Shown here piece by piece: positions 22,501 to 32,604 of a stretch of DNA of 64,000 bases. Numbering within the stretch: the stretch's first letter is position 1; each line of letters opens with the position of its first letter. This stretch comes from Calliopum simillimum (Eukaryota; Arthropoda; Insecta; Diptera; Lauxaniidae): NCBI GenBank assembly GCA_951812925.1, contig OX638370.1:35211948-35275947 (forward strand). Reading direction: 5' to 3'. The notes under the pieces are model-generated. The model was given only the letters and a program-made list of their open reading frames with translations. It ran no database searches and was not told the DNA's origin. The position numbers were made by a program, and so were the translations under genes.

Positions 22501-25500
22501 GAAGACATATCGCATCTAATCCAAACGTGGGACGATTTTGACAGATCTTGATTTACGAATGTTGATTGTTTAGCATAATTTGAAACGTTTGTGAGCTTGA
22601 GTTTAGCAACTGCAGAACGTAAATGATGTAAAACATTAGGTGGATTATGTAAAGTTGAAGTACGGAAAAATTCTGCTGGTAAATGAAGCGGTCCAAATAC
22701 CATTTTTGCTGCTGATATACTAATATCTTCTTTAAAAGCTAAGCGAATACCCAATAATATTGTTGGAAGTATTTTTGACCATTGTTGGTTCCTACGGCAG
22801 GAGAGTGCAGCTTTAAGTGTTGGGTGGATACTTTCCACCATATCATTTGCTTGTGCTTTAAGTTAGCTTCAAGGTACTTTGCTAAGTTGTGAAAATTTTC
22901 TGAGTTCAATTATGTGCCACGATCTGTATAAATTGTGTCTGGCTAACCAAATCTTGAAATCCTTCCGCTGAAAAATCTTTCGCATACCAATGAAGATGTT
23001 ATGTCTTCTAGTGATATTGCTTCCGCCCAACGAATAAAATGATCGATGATTGTTAGGATGTATTTGAATCCTTCGGATTATTCTTAATGAACAACAATGT
23101 CGATATGGATATCTTCATGTCTATTGAGATTTAAAATGAACGAATTCCATACTAATATCACAGTCGCCTTCACATACGGTCAATACGCCAATTCCCCTGA
23201 AAGTAGAATACATAAATATATATGACTATAATATAAAGAAAATACACACCTTTATGCCATTTTTTGGGCACTTTAATACCTGGTTGTAATATAACGGCAG
23301 CCAGAGGTTTGCTTTCATTCTAAAGGAAAGAAATATTCGACAGCAGCTGGAAAAATAAGAAAAGTCAACAAATTAACTTTAATGGTTATTTTTTGACCAC
23401 AAATATAAGTAACTTAAATCACCATATATCAGATAACCCTTCATGTAATATTTGAGTATTTGTTATATTTTTATAATTTGTTTCCGCCAAATTTGCTTGC
23501 CAAAAAAAAAAAAATAAAACAAAGATGAGCAAGTGGCGCAGACAGATTTCAGATCATTAGTATATAACTGAAATTCAAAAAAAAAAGCTCATTAATTCAA
23601 AGCATTGCATAATATGTAGCTTCATCATTAGATATGGTTTTATAATCCAAATACAAATTGCATTTTAATTATGCAATCCATGTGAGGAGACTTCACTACA
23701 TAGAGGGGATTCCATATGCTAATAAATGAACAGTTTTTACGCACGTTTCTTTTTTCCAATCAAAACTAAAGAAAGAAACTTTCACTTCTTCAATAAAACA
23801 CTTCACATCAGAAAAATTATATAAAAATTTTATAATCGCATATAGATAAATTTAATAATATAGATTTGTGTAAAAAACTGAATTTTACTGCAGTTTCATA
23901 TTTTTCTTTTATAGCAAAGTTTAATTATAGACTATTGTGTGATCATAACAATTTATTTAGCTAAGGCATTAGCTTTAAAGATTTACAACATACCTACTAC
24001 AAAAAATCAAAATTTAATATTTCTTAAAATGGTCAAATACGAGATACGAGTAGAGAACTATTATGGATTTGTTTTGCTTAGCAATTCCTATACTGCTTAT
24101 CTTTATTGCTTCCTCCGAGCTGTTTTGACTCAACGTTTGGTTCTTTTTTTTTATTTGGCTTATAAAAACAAATCTGAAGAAATTGTTTACGATAACAACA
24201 AACTACGTAATACTACCCACTGATTAAAAGCTGGTTTACTGATTGAATCTAGTACTCATCCAATTAATTAAAAATAAAAGAACTCTACAATTTTTGTAGA
24301 CTTAGGGATGGTCTTCATAAAGAAATGCTTAATTTGTTGTAATTTTTATTTTTTCATAATATTTGTTCTCGTTAGGCCCGCCATGCACTGAAAAACTTCT
24401 ACAGCTTCAAAAGATCCTCTACACTTTTAGGATTGTATTAAATTCTTTTCGTAGAAAGAATCACTTTCAATTTTTAAAAATTTTGGTATTTGCATGTTTA
24501 AATGAAAAAGTATTTTTTATTTAACAAAACCGCTTCATTACACAGAGCAACATTTTTCAAGCCATTGACGGTGAACTAAAATCCGTTATAAGGCGTCGAA
24601 AGTACTCGCCGAAACAAGTAATTCTGCCAGAGCGTTTTGCAAAGTTGACTCATATAAGGATTTTATGGTCATTTTTGCGATTTTAAGGCACTAGATGAAT
24701 TTTTTTCGGTTAAGTTTGCTGAAGTCATCAAAACAATATCTCGGCGATTTTTCGATTTTTTCATATGGCTATATCTCGGTAACGAGCCGAGATATTGTTT
24801 TGATGACTTCAGCAATGTTGTAGCTATTGTATAGAAGAAGAAAAATGCCGAACAAACTTAACCGAAAAAAATTCATCTAGTGTCTTAAAATCGCAAAAAT
24901 GACCATAAAATCCTTATATGAGTCAACTTTGCAAAACGCTCTGGCAGAATTACTTGTTTCGGCGAGTACTTCGACGCCTTATGACGGATTTTAGTTCACT
25001 TTCCATGTGTCGCACTGTGTTATTTATGGAATTTGGCATAATGAGCCTGGTTTCGAATACCATTTAGATCTATCACGTCGGATAATTTATTTATTGTGCT
25101 TTTTTTAGTGAATTAGAGGAAAAAGTAGGTTTTATAGAAGCCACCAAGACAAAAAAAAAGAGAATGTTATGTATTTTTATGAGAAGTTTTATGCAAATAA
25201 TCTCAAAAACAATTTTTTGAGTATTTAAGCTCAAATATCTCGAAGTCCTGTACTTTTGTAATTCCTCCGCATTTTTCGACTTCATAAACATTATTGACTT
25301 CGTCAATATTTTTTGACTTTATCGGAATTTTTTGGATTTCATCAACAATGTTCAAGAGAACATTTATCGATCTCTTCAACTTTCAACTTCACACGTTTTT
25401 TATTTTATCAACATTTTTGGACTTTGTGAACATTTTTAGATTTCATCAACATTATTTGACTTCAGCTGCAGTTTTGACTTCATCGACATTTTTCGACTTT

Positions 25501-28500
25501 ATTAACATTTTTCGACTTGTTGATCATTTTTCGATTTTATGAAAATTGTTCGGCTTTATCAACATTTTTGGACTTTATCAACATTTTTCGACTTCATGAA
25601 CATTTTGTGACTTTATCAACATGTTTCCATTTTATCCAAAAAACATATATTCTTAATGAAAAAATACCTATTTTAGAAGATTTTTGAAAACACTACTTCT
25701 ACTACTTTAGTACACTTTTTCGTTTTGTTGTACAACAAAAACATGAAAATCAAAAATTTACAAACACATGTTTAAGATTTTTCCTATATTTACACGTAAT
25801 CCTCAATACATTGATACACATGGGAGACAGAGAGAGAGATCTGCACAAATGATCATTTGTTACGAAGACTTATCAAAAATAGTATCAACAGAAAATATTA
25901 ATGTACCCAAATATTTTTTATGTGAATAAATAAATGAATTTTGAATCGAAAACTAATAAATTCTTTAATTTATGTCTCAGGAATAAATTATTTAATGCAT
26001 TACGAAGGAATAAGTAATATAATATATTACATAGAATGAATTATATAATTCATGCTTTAAACACTTTCTAAGAATGTATTCCGTAGAATGAATTATAGAA
26101 TGTATTCCGTAGAATGAATTATAGAATGTATTCCCCGAACACTTAAAAAGAATCATTCTTTTCCTAGGACATGTAGCGTGTTACGAATAATGAATTCTGG
26201 AATCAATGTTCCATACAAGCGATTGATTACACGTTCGATTCCTATAGATTCCTTTTGGCTGCTGGGTGAGAAATTCAAAATAAAAACCAATATGAAAGCA
26301 GAGTATTACTCAGTTACCAAACAGAATTGCAGAATTTCGGCGGAAAATTTCAGTTCAGTGCGGCAAAATTTTTGGCCAACTGGACTTGTGCACAAGATAA
26401 AGTTGCGAAACATTGTTGCTTCACCGGAATTCCATTTTTTAGAATATATGTTTTTTTGTTTTATCAACATTTTTTGACTTTATCGACTTCATCAACATTT
26501 CTGGAATTTATCAACATTTTTGGAATTCTTAACCATTTTTCGTTTCAGCAGCATTTCTCACTTCAGTCATTTTTACAGAATTTCTCAATATTTCCAACAT
26601 TTTCGACATCTGGGCATCTCTCACAAAATTTTGCAGTACAGCTAAGAATAAGAGATAGGGTAAATTTTATCGGTTTTCAGTTTAAGGTGGAATTTAGTGC
26701 TTAGGCATGTTCTGAACATTTTACAACTGATTTGAGGTCTATTATCAAATTACAAATACCAATAAAAGCGGTCTTACCGAACTTCGACCCTGTAAAAATT
26801 GATAATTGGCAAACTTTGAACTTCGATATCTACTTAAAAACTTGAGTTTTTCATTTTACGATTTCAATATGTAATAACTTAGTCAATTTTTGGAATTTCG
26901 CAGTGAACGAGATGTCATTTTATTCAAAATAATCAGGCATGTTCTGAAATCCGATTCACTTCGGAAACGGAATGAAAGCAATCTTCAAGATCTCTGCATT
27001 GCGACAAATAAGATGGAATCGGATTTGTATTTCAACAAATAAAATATGCTAATGCTTCCTTTTTGATTTACCGAAATATAAATCCAATTGGGTGTTTCTT
27101 ATCCAAATGCGGAGCTCTTGAAGATTACTTTCATTTCGTTTCCGAAGTGAATCGGTTTTCAGAACATGCCTGAACATGTATTTTTAGAAAAAAAACCGGT
27201 TTTTGGATTTTATGAAGATAAGGTCTCTTTTCCAATACACGGTCACATACATAAGAAAAAATTATACAAAAAGAACACGTCCATTACACTCCCTTTGTTG
27301 ATTGATTTTCCAAAATGAAATATTATTGCAATATGGAAATGTTGGAAATTATTTATTATCAAATTTAATAGCAGATCAATAATGTAGCTAGTAACAAAGT
27401 ATACGATTTAATTCATTTTTTATATTTATTGCTAATGATTATGAATATGATTTCACTGGACTTGATGCAATTTATTTATTTTTTTTTTTTTTTTCATTGT
27501 TATCTAAAATCAAAACCTGATTGTTGTATTTATCATATCCAAGATATTATTGCGGTTGTTAAATATTTCACGTCTTTTTGCTAACACAGAGTTAATGAAG
27601 TGAAAATAATTTAAATTTAATAATATGAATCTATTTATTGACCGAATATTTGAGGTCATCGTAATCTCTTATGTGGAGCCATCTCTAACATGGGTTACTT
27701 GGGAGACAATGTAATTTTAACTGTTGTGTAACGAAAAATGAACGCTTGAGTTGAGGTAATATTTAATACTTTAATTAAAACCAATTATAGATAAATAGAG
27801 AAATATTTAATTGAATAAATGCATAGTTTCAAAATAAAAACTGACTTTGTATTTGGTGAAATAATGCACCGCAATTATCTATTTCATAAAAAATATGAAG
27901 AATATTCAAGTGCAATTTTTTCAAAAAGTATAAAAGATAAAAAGAAATTGGAAAAATTGTTGTGCTCAAAGACCTCAAAACATATAAAACTAACACAACA
28001 ACACTTTAATTAAGTGCTTTGTAGAAAAAGTTATAAAAATTTAAAAAAAAACGGTAGCTGTGTACGTCTGAAACAAAAGATCGTTGTTCCAAAACGAAAC
28101 TTCAAATAGCGTATACATAAATCTTCCGCTAGAGAAAGCTTTAGCTATTTTCACCTTTCTGAAACAATGATTCAAAGGCTGCTGCTATATAATTTTGTAT
28201 TTAATTAAGAATTAATCTCTTAAGCACATAAAGCTTTCTGACAAAATTGATTACATAAATGTGCAAAATTTGAAAATTTAAAATCATCTTTACTTTTACA
28301 TTTTCACTTAATTAATTTATTCATAAATATATATATTTTTTTTTTAACTTTTTCAGTAACGTCTCATCACCGGTTAAAAGTTTTTACGCTGGTCGTAATG
28401 TCTTCATCACTGGTGCCACCGGTTTTGTTGGTGTAACCATTGTTGAAAAACTTTTACGTGATTTACCCGATATTGGGACCATTTATCTATTAATGCGTGC

Positions 28501-31500
28501 CAAAAAGGGTAAATCTGTAGAGCAACGCTTAGATGAGCTTAAGGCAAATTCAGTTTTTAACAGATTTAAAGAAATGCAACTTGAAGATCGCTTTGCAAAA
28601 ATAGTACCCATTGAAGGTGATGTTGGTTTGGAACATTTAGGAATCTCAGAAAGTGATCGACAATTGTTAATCAACAATGCTAATGTTGTCTTTCACTCAG
28701 CTGCCACATTGGACTTTTTTCAATCTCTCAAGGAGACAACAAACATTAATTTACGTGGCACACGACGTGTTATAGAGCTATGCAAGCAATTGACAAAACT
28801 GGATGTGAGTTTAACAATTCGATTAAAAGCACATTAAACTTATATGTTTAGGATTATACATTCAAATTTATATAAGAAATATAATTGATTTTATTTAATT
28901 GAACTTTTAGTCATATATTTGCAAAGATCGATTTACATATAAATCTATCAATGCATTTTTCTAACACATAATTATGACAAATCAAGAAATATAATTTAAA
29001 GAAAAAATATTTATTTAGGCTTTGGTACACGTATCCAGCGCATATGTTAACTCTTATATAACTGAAGTTGATGAAAAACTTTATCCATCGCCAGATGATC
29101 CAGAAAAAATCATACATCTTGCAGAAACTCTTAATGATGATTCCTTAAAAGAATTGGAGCCAAAGTAAGACAATTGCCAAATATTTTACATATGTATAGT
29201 TAATGCTGATTTTGCTTTTTTCAAAGATTGCTAAAAGATCATCCCAACACTTATACTTTTACAAAACATTTGGCTGAACATGAAGTAGCAAATGTTGCAA
29301 ATTTATTTCCCTGTGGCATTGTACGTCCCAGTATGAGTAAGTTTCAATTGACTTATTACAGATTTTCCACTCCAAAGTTAAAACTTATTTACATTATATT
29401 AATATTTTCCAAATCAAAACTAACCTTTTCCAAATCAAATTAAACTTTTTCCAAATCATATTAAACTTTGTACCTACAGCAGCTATCGTTATGAAACTTG
29501 GTATATGGATAAATATTTTTTTTACCAAACACCTTCCAAAATGTGAAGAGGATTTGATAATTGATTTGGAAAAAGTTTAATTTGATTTGGAAAAGTTTAA
29601 TTTGATTTGGAAAAGGTGTAATTTGGTTTAATTTAATAATGGTTTAATTTGGAGTCAAAACCTAGTAAAATAAATGAAATATGTAATTGTATTAAATGTT
29701 TTTCTTTCTTATTTAACTATATTATAGTCACTGCTGCTTGGAAAGAACCTCTACCCGGTTGGACTATTTCTAAAAATGGTCCGCAAGGATTTTTCATGGG
29801 AGCTTCAAAAGGCGTACTTCGTCGTTTGCCGCTAGATCCTCACTTAATTATGGACTACATTCCTGTTGATGTTGTAGTCAATGGAATTATATCCACTGGC
29901 TATTATGTTAATGCACTTAAGTAAGTACCATACATTACTAAAAAATAACTTCTTTATTGAGCCTTTGGGCACGGAGCAGGAAATTTATGTTCTTGAGTAC
30001 TTAAAAATGCAATCGTGGATTTTCTTTAAATAAAAAAGTAACAGCGAAAGAGGACTTAAGCAGTAATCTACAGTTTATGCACCATTTTCAAAACATTTAT
30101 GTAAAAACCAAAAAATATAAGACTCCTGGGACTATTCTGAACAACTTTTTCGTAATTCGCAAAACCGAGTCGGTAATTTTGAAAGTTGGGTGACGAGGCA
30201 AAATAATATGAATTGCCTGACGTTTTGTTAGAAATGAATAAAATTGTGATCTGTTTTTACGAAAAGTTTACTTGATGGTGTGAAATTGATGGCAGTAAGT
30301 TGAAAAAATTATATATGAACGTCAAATAACCGATTATGTCGCAAAATATGTATGACATTACTAATTCCACTTTCGAAATTAACGATTCATTTGAAAAGAA
30401 AAAGTTGTTTAGAATAGTCGTAATAATCTTACATTTTGATCTACGAATTTCTACTCACCCTGTATAAATAGACAAATGAAATCGGTTCAGTCCCTGTTTA
30501 TATGCCTTGATTCCAACATATTCGCTTGATTTTTTTTTTTTTTGTTTGAAAGGTTGTGAGGCGGAACAATGCACAAAAATATCGTTTTTTTTTAAATGGG
30601 CGGTGCCACGCCCCTAAATGGAAAATACGTTCTCACAGCTACACCACTGCATCAATTCTTATGAAATTCGGTATGGAGATAGGGTTAACACTATGGAACA
30701 ATAATATGACCTTAATGTTTTTAAGTGGGCTGCACTAATTTTAATGAATCTCGAAACCTAAAGGATGGACATTAAAAAAAAATTTCGAGTTTTATGGGTT
30801 ATGAAAACCACGCCTCTAAAGATAAAAAATGCAGGCAAGATTACTAATGAGAGTTTGTTTTCTTAAGTTGACAGCCTTTATATGGTTCGACCACAAGACG
30901 AAGAACTCTATTTTATGTAGAATCATGAAAATATGTAAACGAAATTTGAACTGTTTTGAATAATCTATTTGTACAGAGCTCAACAGTACGCAAAGTATTT
31001 ATCTGTTCTGTTGCTTACAGTACTGTTATTTACAGAGCTGATATGGATGTTATTAAGTTTAATAACAGTTTTTTTCTATATATACTAATTTCTGGTGCAC
31101 ATGTGTGCCTAAAAACATGCAATACATAAAATTTTATACAACAGACTAAATGTGTACATACCAAATGGTGATTAGACACCACTTATATATTGCTGCTTGT
31201 GGTTCAGTGTGTTAGGCGGTGCGCATTTAATTCAACTTGAAATTTGAGGTGCTGGTGGTTCGAATCTCGTCAACAACAGCTTTACATTTTTCTTCGTAAT
31301 ATTAAATTAGATAAAACACGTATAAAACCAAACAAAAAACACCCCTCTATTTGGCCGGATTTTCGTCTTTGTAGATTATTCGATTATGCATGAGGAGGTA
31401 GATTAAGTAAGGGAGGGAATTACGCCTTCGGTGCCCATGTCGGTTTCAAATCCGTGGGTTAACTATCATCCTTGTTTCCCACCACATTTTTTTATATTCT

Positions 31501-32358
31501 TTAAAATAAATTGAAGTTAAAACATTTTTTCTTTTTTTTCTTTCGTAGAATCAAAAACGCTGGCAAACCTGATGAATTACAAATATTCCACTTGACTTCG
31601 AGCACCTACAAACCATTCCGTTTTGAGGTTTTAATTAACAAAATCAACACTTTCTTGCATGATTATCCATTGGTTTCAGCAGTTTGGTATCCAAATCTAA
31701 AGTTAGTCAAGAGCCTATTTCTATTTAGACTTGGCGCAATTCTATATCACTTTATACCAGGTTTCTTTTTGGATTTAGTGACTAAATTAAGCGGCGGTAG
31801 GCCAATGTAAGTAAAATCGTTAAATGCATTACCCAAGTAAATTTAATAAATTTTACTTTTTATTTTATTCTCATAATTCCCTATTTTAGTTTAATTCGTT
31901 TGCATAAAAGCGTTTGGAATTCATTAAATACGCTTGAACGTTTCATCTTTACGGAATGGCATTATGACAGCAAGCGTACTCTAGCTTTGTCCAAGTCCAT
32001 GGATCCTTTAGATCGTAAAATATTCTTTATTGATATTGGCGAGTTAAATTGGGATGATTATTTCCTAAATACCATAATGGGTGTGCGTCAATATCTCAGC
32101 AAAGAGTCGCCGAAAAATTTAGAAGCTGCAAGGAGAAAGGATAAAATGTAAGCACATAAATAGTTTATTTGAAATTTTAAAAGAAATATATTTAATATCA
32201 ACTCTATTCCCCAATTTAGCCTACTCGGTCTGCATGTCGCTCTACAACTGGCTTTGTACTATGGTGTTTGGAGATTGATTATTTTTGCTTTCGGCATTAG
32301 CAGCGCAAAGGCAGCTCTTATATTGCCAGTTGTTTATGTGTTATTTAGTTTAGTGTAA
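16535..32358 (+). CDS. Fatty acyl-CoA reductase, complete, 8 coding exons
   Basis: This enzyme reduces fatty acyl-CoA to fatty alcohol with NADPH and is expected at an ER or peroxisomal membrane. Exons: 16535-16548, 28357-28804, 29019-29164, 29227-29336, 29728-29920, 31549-31806, 31890-32147 and 32220-32358. Together they make 1566 nt, or 521 residues plus TAA, the usual family length. The first coding exon gives only MSEY plus two bases; its GTAAGT donor and the phase fit exon 2, giving MSEYDNVSSPVKSFYAGRNV. The cofactor motif TGATGFVG (residues 23-30), VVFHSAATLDF, the catalytic YTFTK (212-216) and the FAR_C domain are present. The last 45 residues form hydrophobic membrane segments. Intron 1 is 11.8 kb and transposon-filled. 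Three intron positions are shared with the FAR at 1878-3426 and three are extra. Joining exon 1 to exon 2 is inference from splice fit. Confidence 0.92.
17083..17340. repeat. MITE-like repeat, family A, copy 2
   Basis: The left end TTTTCACCGGAGATTTAGC and the right end CTCATAAATCTCCGG match the copy at 350-717, as do the internal TTTTTGACAGTAAATGTCA and TTGTATGGTAAATCAC. It lies in intron 1 of the second FAR. It is shortened by loss of part of the middle. Confidence 0.6.
17655..18046 (+). mobile_element. Internally deleted mariner element
   Basis: The frame 17773-18035 encodes the N-terminal part of a mariner transposase (IIFHFQRG, CIDELSSLYGDKALSKTTVY, RWYSEF, RPKSVVVPQNIDAVHELIMQ). This is the paired-like helix-turn-helix region. 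It then runs straight into the right end. A perfect 25-bp inverted pair (ATTTATATTTCGGGAACTGG and five more bases) lies at 17661-17685 and 18018-18042. The whole DD34D catalytic domain is therefore deleted between the HTH region and the right TIR. A stop shortly before the frame shows further decay. It could move only if transposase is supplied elsewhere. Confidence 0.9.
18475..18797 (-). repeat. MITE-like repeat, family A, copy 3 (inverted)
   Basis: In reverse complement this copy reads ACGTTCCCACCAGAGATTTA at its end and carries TTTTTGACAGTAAATGTCAT and GCCACTTGGTCGAAAATAGC. It aligns to copies 1 and 4. Its other end fades out near 18475. Confidence 0.6.
18798..19850. other. Intron 1 of second FAR, nothing recognised
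   Basis: AT-rich intronic sequence with no conserved frame and no clear element boundaries. Confidence 0.4.
19851..21448. mobile_element. 1.6-kb DNA element with TIRs and repeated CCGTAACTCC motif
   Basis: GGGACCTCTTATTTACGAAT at 19851 and its inverse ending at 21448 form 25-bp TIRs with one mismatch. Inside, a CCGTAACTCCA-type motif recurs at 19945, 20074, 20114, 20142, 20905 and, inverted, 21087. The outermost pair extends to 24 bp (CTAAGCAAGAATGCCGTAAC...). A lysine/arginine-rich frame at about 20605-20886 (KPTWRTPLTKKGTVRKRKYY) may be a transposase remnant, but I do not recognise it. The target duplication is not clear. Confidence 0.7.
21848..21998. mobile_element. PIF/Harbinger-like MITE with TTA duplication
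   Basis: The ends GGGGCTGTACATAAGCCTCG and the inverse of TTTATTGACAGCCCC are flanked by TTA at 21845-21847 and 21999-22001. A TIR starting GGGG with a 3-bp TWA-type duplication is typical of PIF/Harbinger MITEs. Relatives lie at 34093-34180 and 41444-41616. Confidence 0.8.
22124..22348. repeat. MITE-like repeat, family A, copy 4 (truncated)
   Basis: It starts ACGTTTCCACCGGTGATTTA and continues with ATGATTTACCATACAAAAAT and GTAATTGGCATTGAATGTTA, like the other family A copies. It stops abruptly where the gypsy-type remnant begins, so one interrupted the other. Confidence 0.55.
22352..23165 (-). pseudogene. LTR retrotransposon integrase remnant (Ty3/gypsy-type)
   Basis: On the minus strand, broken frames give HIDIVVH, FKYILTIIDHFIRWAEAISL and TIYTDRG of an rve integrase core. 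These are followed by a long open stretch (22841-22422) with LPTILLGIRLAFKEDISISA, a GPYLVIKRSPKVFKL C-terminal domain, and finally VFIDRLKLAFF in a shifted frame. The order matches integrase core plus GPY/F region of Ty3/gypsy-like Pol. Stops occur within the core, no LTRs are visible, and protease, RT and RNase H are missing. It is a dead fragment in FAR intron 1. Confidence 0.8.
23166..24540. other. Intron 1 of second FAR, nothing recognised
   Basis: Very AT-rich intronic sequence with poly(A) and poly(T) runs. The 94-codon frame at 23939-24223 has no recognisable domain. Confidence 0.4.
24541..25019. mobile_element. Foldback MITE with TTA duplication
   Basis: Near-perfect inverted arms of about 200 bp (GTGAACTAAAATCCGT, GGCGTCGAA.GTACTCGCCG, AATTCTGCCAGAGCG, GAGTCAACTTTGCAAA) meet at a short centre around 24760-24800. 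The termini CACAGAGCAACA and CGCACTGTG are flanked by TTA on both sides, a 3-bp duplication as in PIF/Harbinger. In the FAR pre-mRNA it would form a strong hairpin. Confidence 0.85.
25100..25640 (+). repeat. Degenerate 19-bp minisatellite with flanking repeat
   Basis: From about 25275 to 25635 a 19-bp unit close to GACTTTATCAACATTTTTC repeats some 15-18 times with substitutions. The left flank (AGTAGGTTTTATAGAAG, TTGAGTATTTAAGCTCAAAT) and the array recur inverted at 43635-43860, and another array is at 26455-26620. The array is therefore part of a dispersed element. Period 19 is not a multiple of 3, so the frames here are not protein repeats. Confidence 0.75.
26071..26134 (+). repeat. 26-bp tandem repeat, 2.5 copies
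   Basis: The unit AGAATGTATTCCGTAGAATG plus AATTAT occurs twice exactly, followed by a partial third copy. It is a small local tandem duplication in intron 1. Confidence 0.9.
26455..26620 (+). repeat. Second array of the 19-bp minisatellite
   Basis: Units such as TTATCAACATTTTTTGACT and TTTATCAACATTTTTGGAA repeat with a period near 19-20. They are more diverged than those at 25275-25635. Confidence 0.6.
26933..27173. mobile_element. 241-bp MITE with long TIRs
   Basis: The termini TCAGGCATGTTCTGAAATCC and its inverse extend to inverted arms of about 68 bp through GATTCACTTCGGAAACG and AATCTTCAAGA. GGCATGTTCTGAACA also occurs just outside at 26704-26718, so it may have landed in or near a relative. 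No target duplication could be fixed. Confidence 0.8.
27174..28356. other. Distal part of FAR intron 1, nothing recognised
   Basis: AT-rich sequence with a T-run near 27478-27494. A 64-codon ATG frame at 27819-28013 is lysine-rich, but it shows no family signature and no splice link to the FAR. The intron ends with a pyrimidine tract and the TTTTTCAG acceptor at 28356. Confidence 0.4.
29389..29640. repeat. Hairpin of tandem TTTTCCAAATCAAATTAAAC units in FAR intron 4
   Basis: Three direct units close to TTTTCCAAATCAAATTAAAC lie at about 29407-29468 and three inverted units (GATTTGGAAAA.GTTTAATTT) at about 29568-29640. A spacer of about 100 bp contains GTACCTACAGCAGCTATCG. The intron could fold into a stable stem. 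Confidence 0.8.
30130..30419. mobile_element. 290-bp MITE in FAR intron 5
   Basis: The ends GACTATTCTGAACAACTTTT and their inverse AAAAGTTGTTTAGAATAGTC form TIRs of about 22 bp. Interior sequence (GACGAGGCAAAATAATATGA, TGACGTTTTGTTAGAAAT, CGAAAAGTTTACTT) is shared with 47421-47632 and about 63540-63740, so at least three relatives are in the window. Confidence 0.75.
31190..31490 (+). mobile_element. Possible tRNA-derived SINE
   Basis: GTGGTTCAGTGTGTTAGGCG near 31198 resembles an RNA polymerase III A box region. GGTTCGAATCTC near 31256 is a nearly perfect B box, 50-60 bp downstream, as in a tRNA head. The body that follows (GGAGGGAATTACGCC, GGTTTCAAATCCGTGGG) is unrelated to tRNA. No full cloverleaf can be drawn, so it is not a functional tRNA gene. 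It lies in FAR intron 5. Confidence 0.45.
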
Positions 32359-32598
32359 ACTTTTACACTGTGGAGTTTTGACGCTCAAAAAACCCGTAAA
32401 CTGCTTACATACATTTATGTAATTTGAATCTTATGTATTTTTTTATTTACTTATTATTATTATTTATTTAATCAAAAAGGTTGAGTGAGTACTTATATAT
32501 GCGTATCAAACAGTTCAAAAAATCTACTCAAAATGAATTAATGAATCGAAAAATTCACTGGTGTAACTGAAGTCATATTATTTAAATAGATAAAATAT

Positions 32599-32604
32599 AA
32601 TAAA
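32599..32604 (+). terminator. Poly(A) signal of the second FAR gene
   Basis: A canonical AATAAA lies 241 bp downstream of the TAA in AT-rich 3' UTR sequence. Confidence 0.5.

Noticed and set aside
25275..25635. CRISPR-like array
   Set aside because: The units are contiguous degenerate 19-bp tandem repeats without spacers in a eukaryotic intron.
27819..28013. 64-codon ATG frame just before FAR exon 2, considered as an alternative FAR start
   Set aside because: No splice donor links it in phase to 28357, its sequence is unlike any FAR N-terminus, and the exon at 16535-16548 fits exactly.
31256..31330. A functional tRNA gene
   Set aside because: Only a B-box-like motif and a loose A box are present; no acceptor stem or full cloverleaf can be formed.
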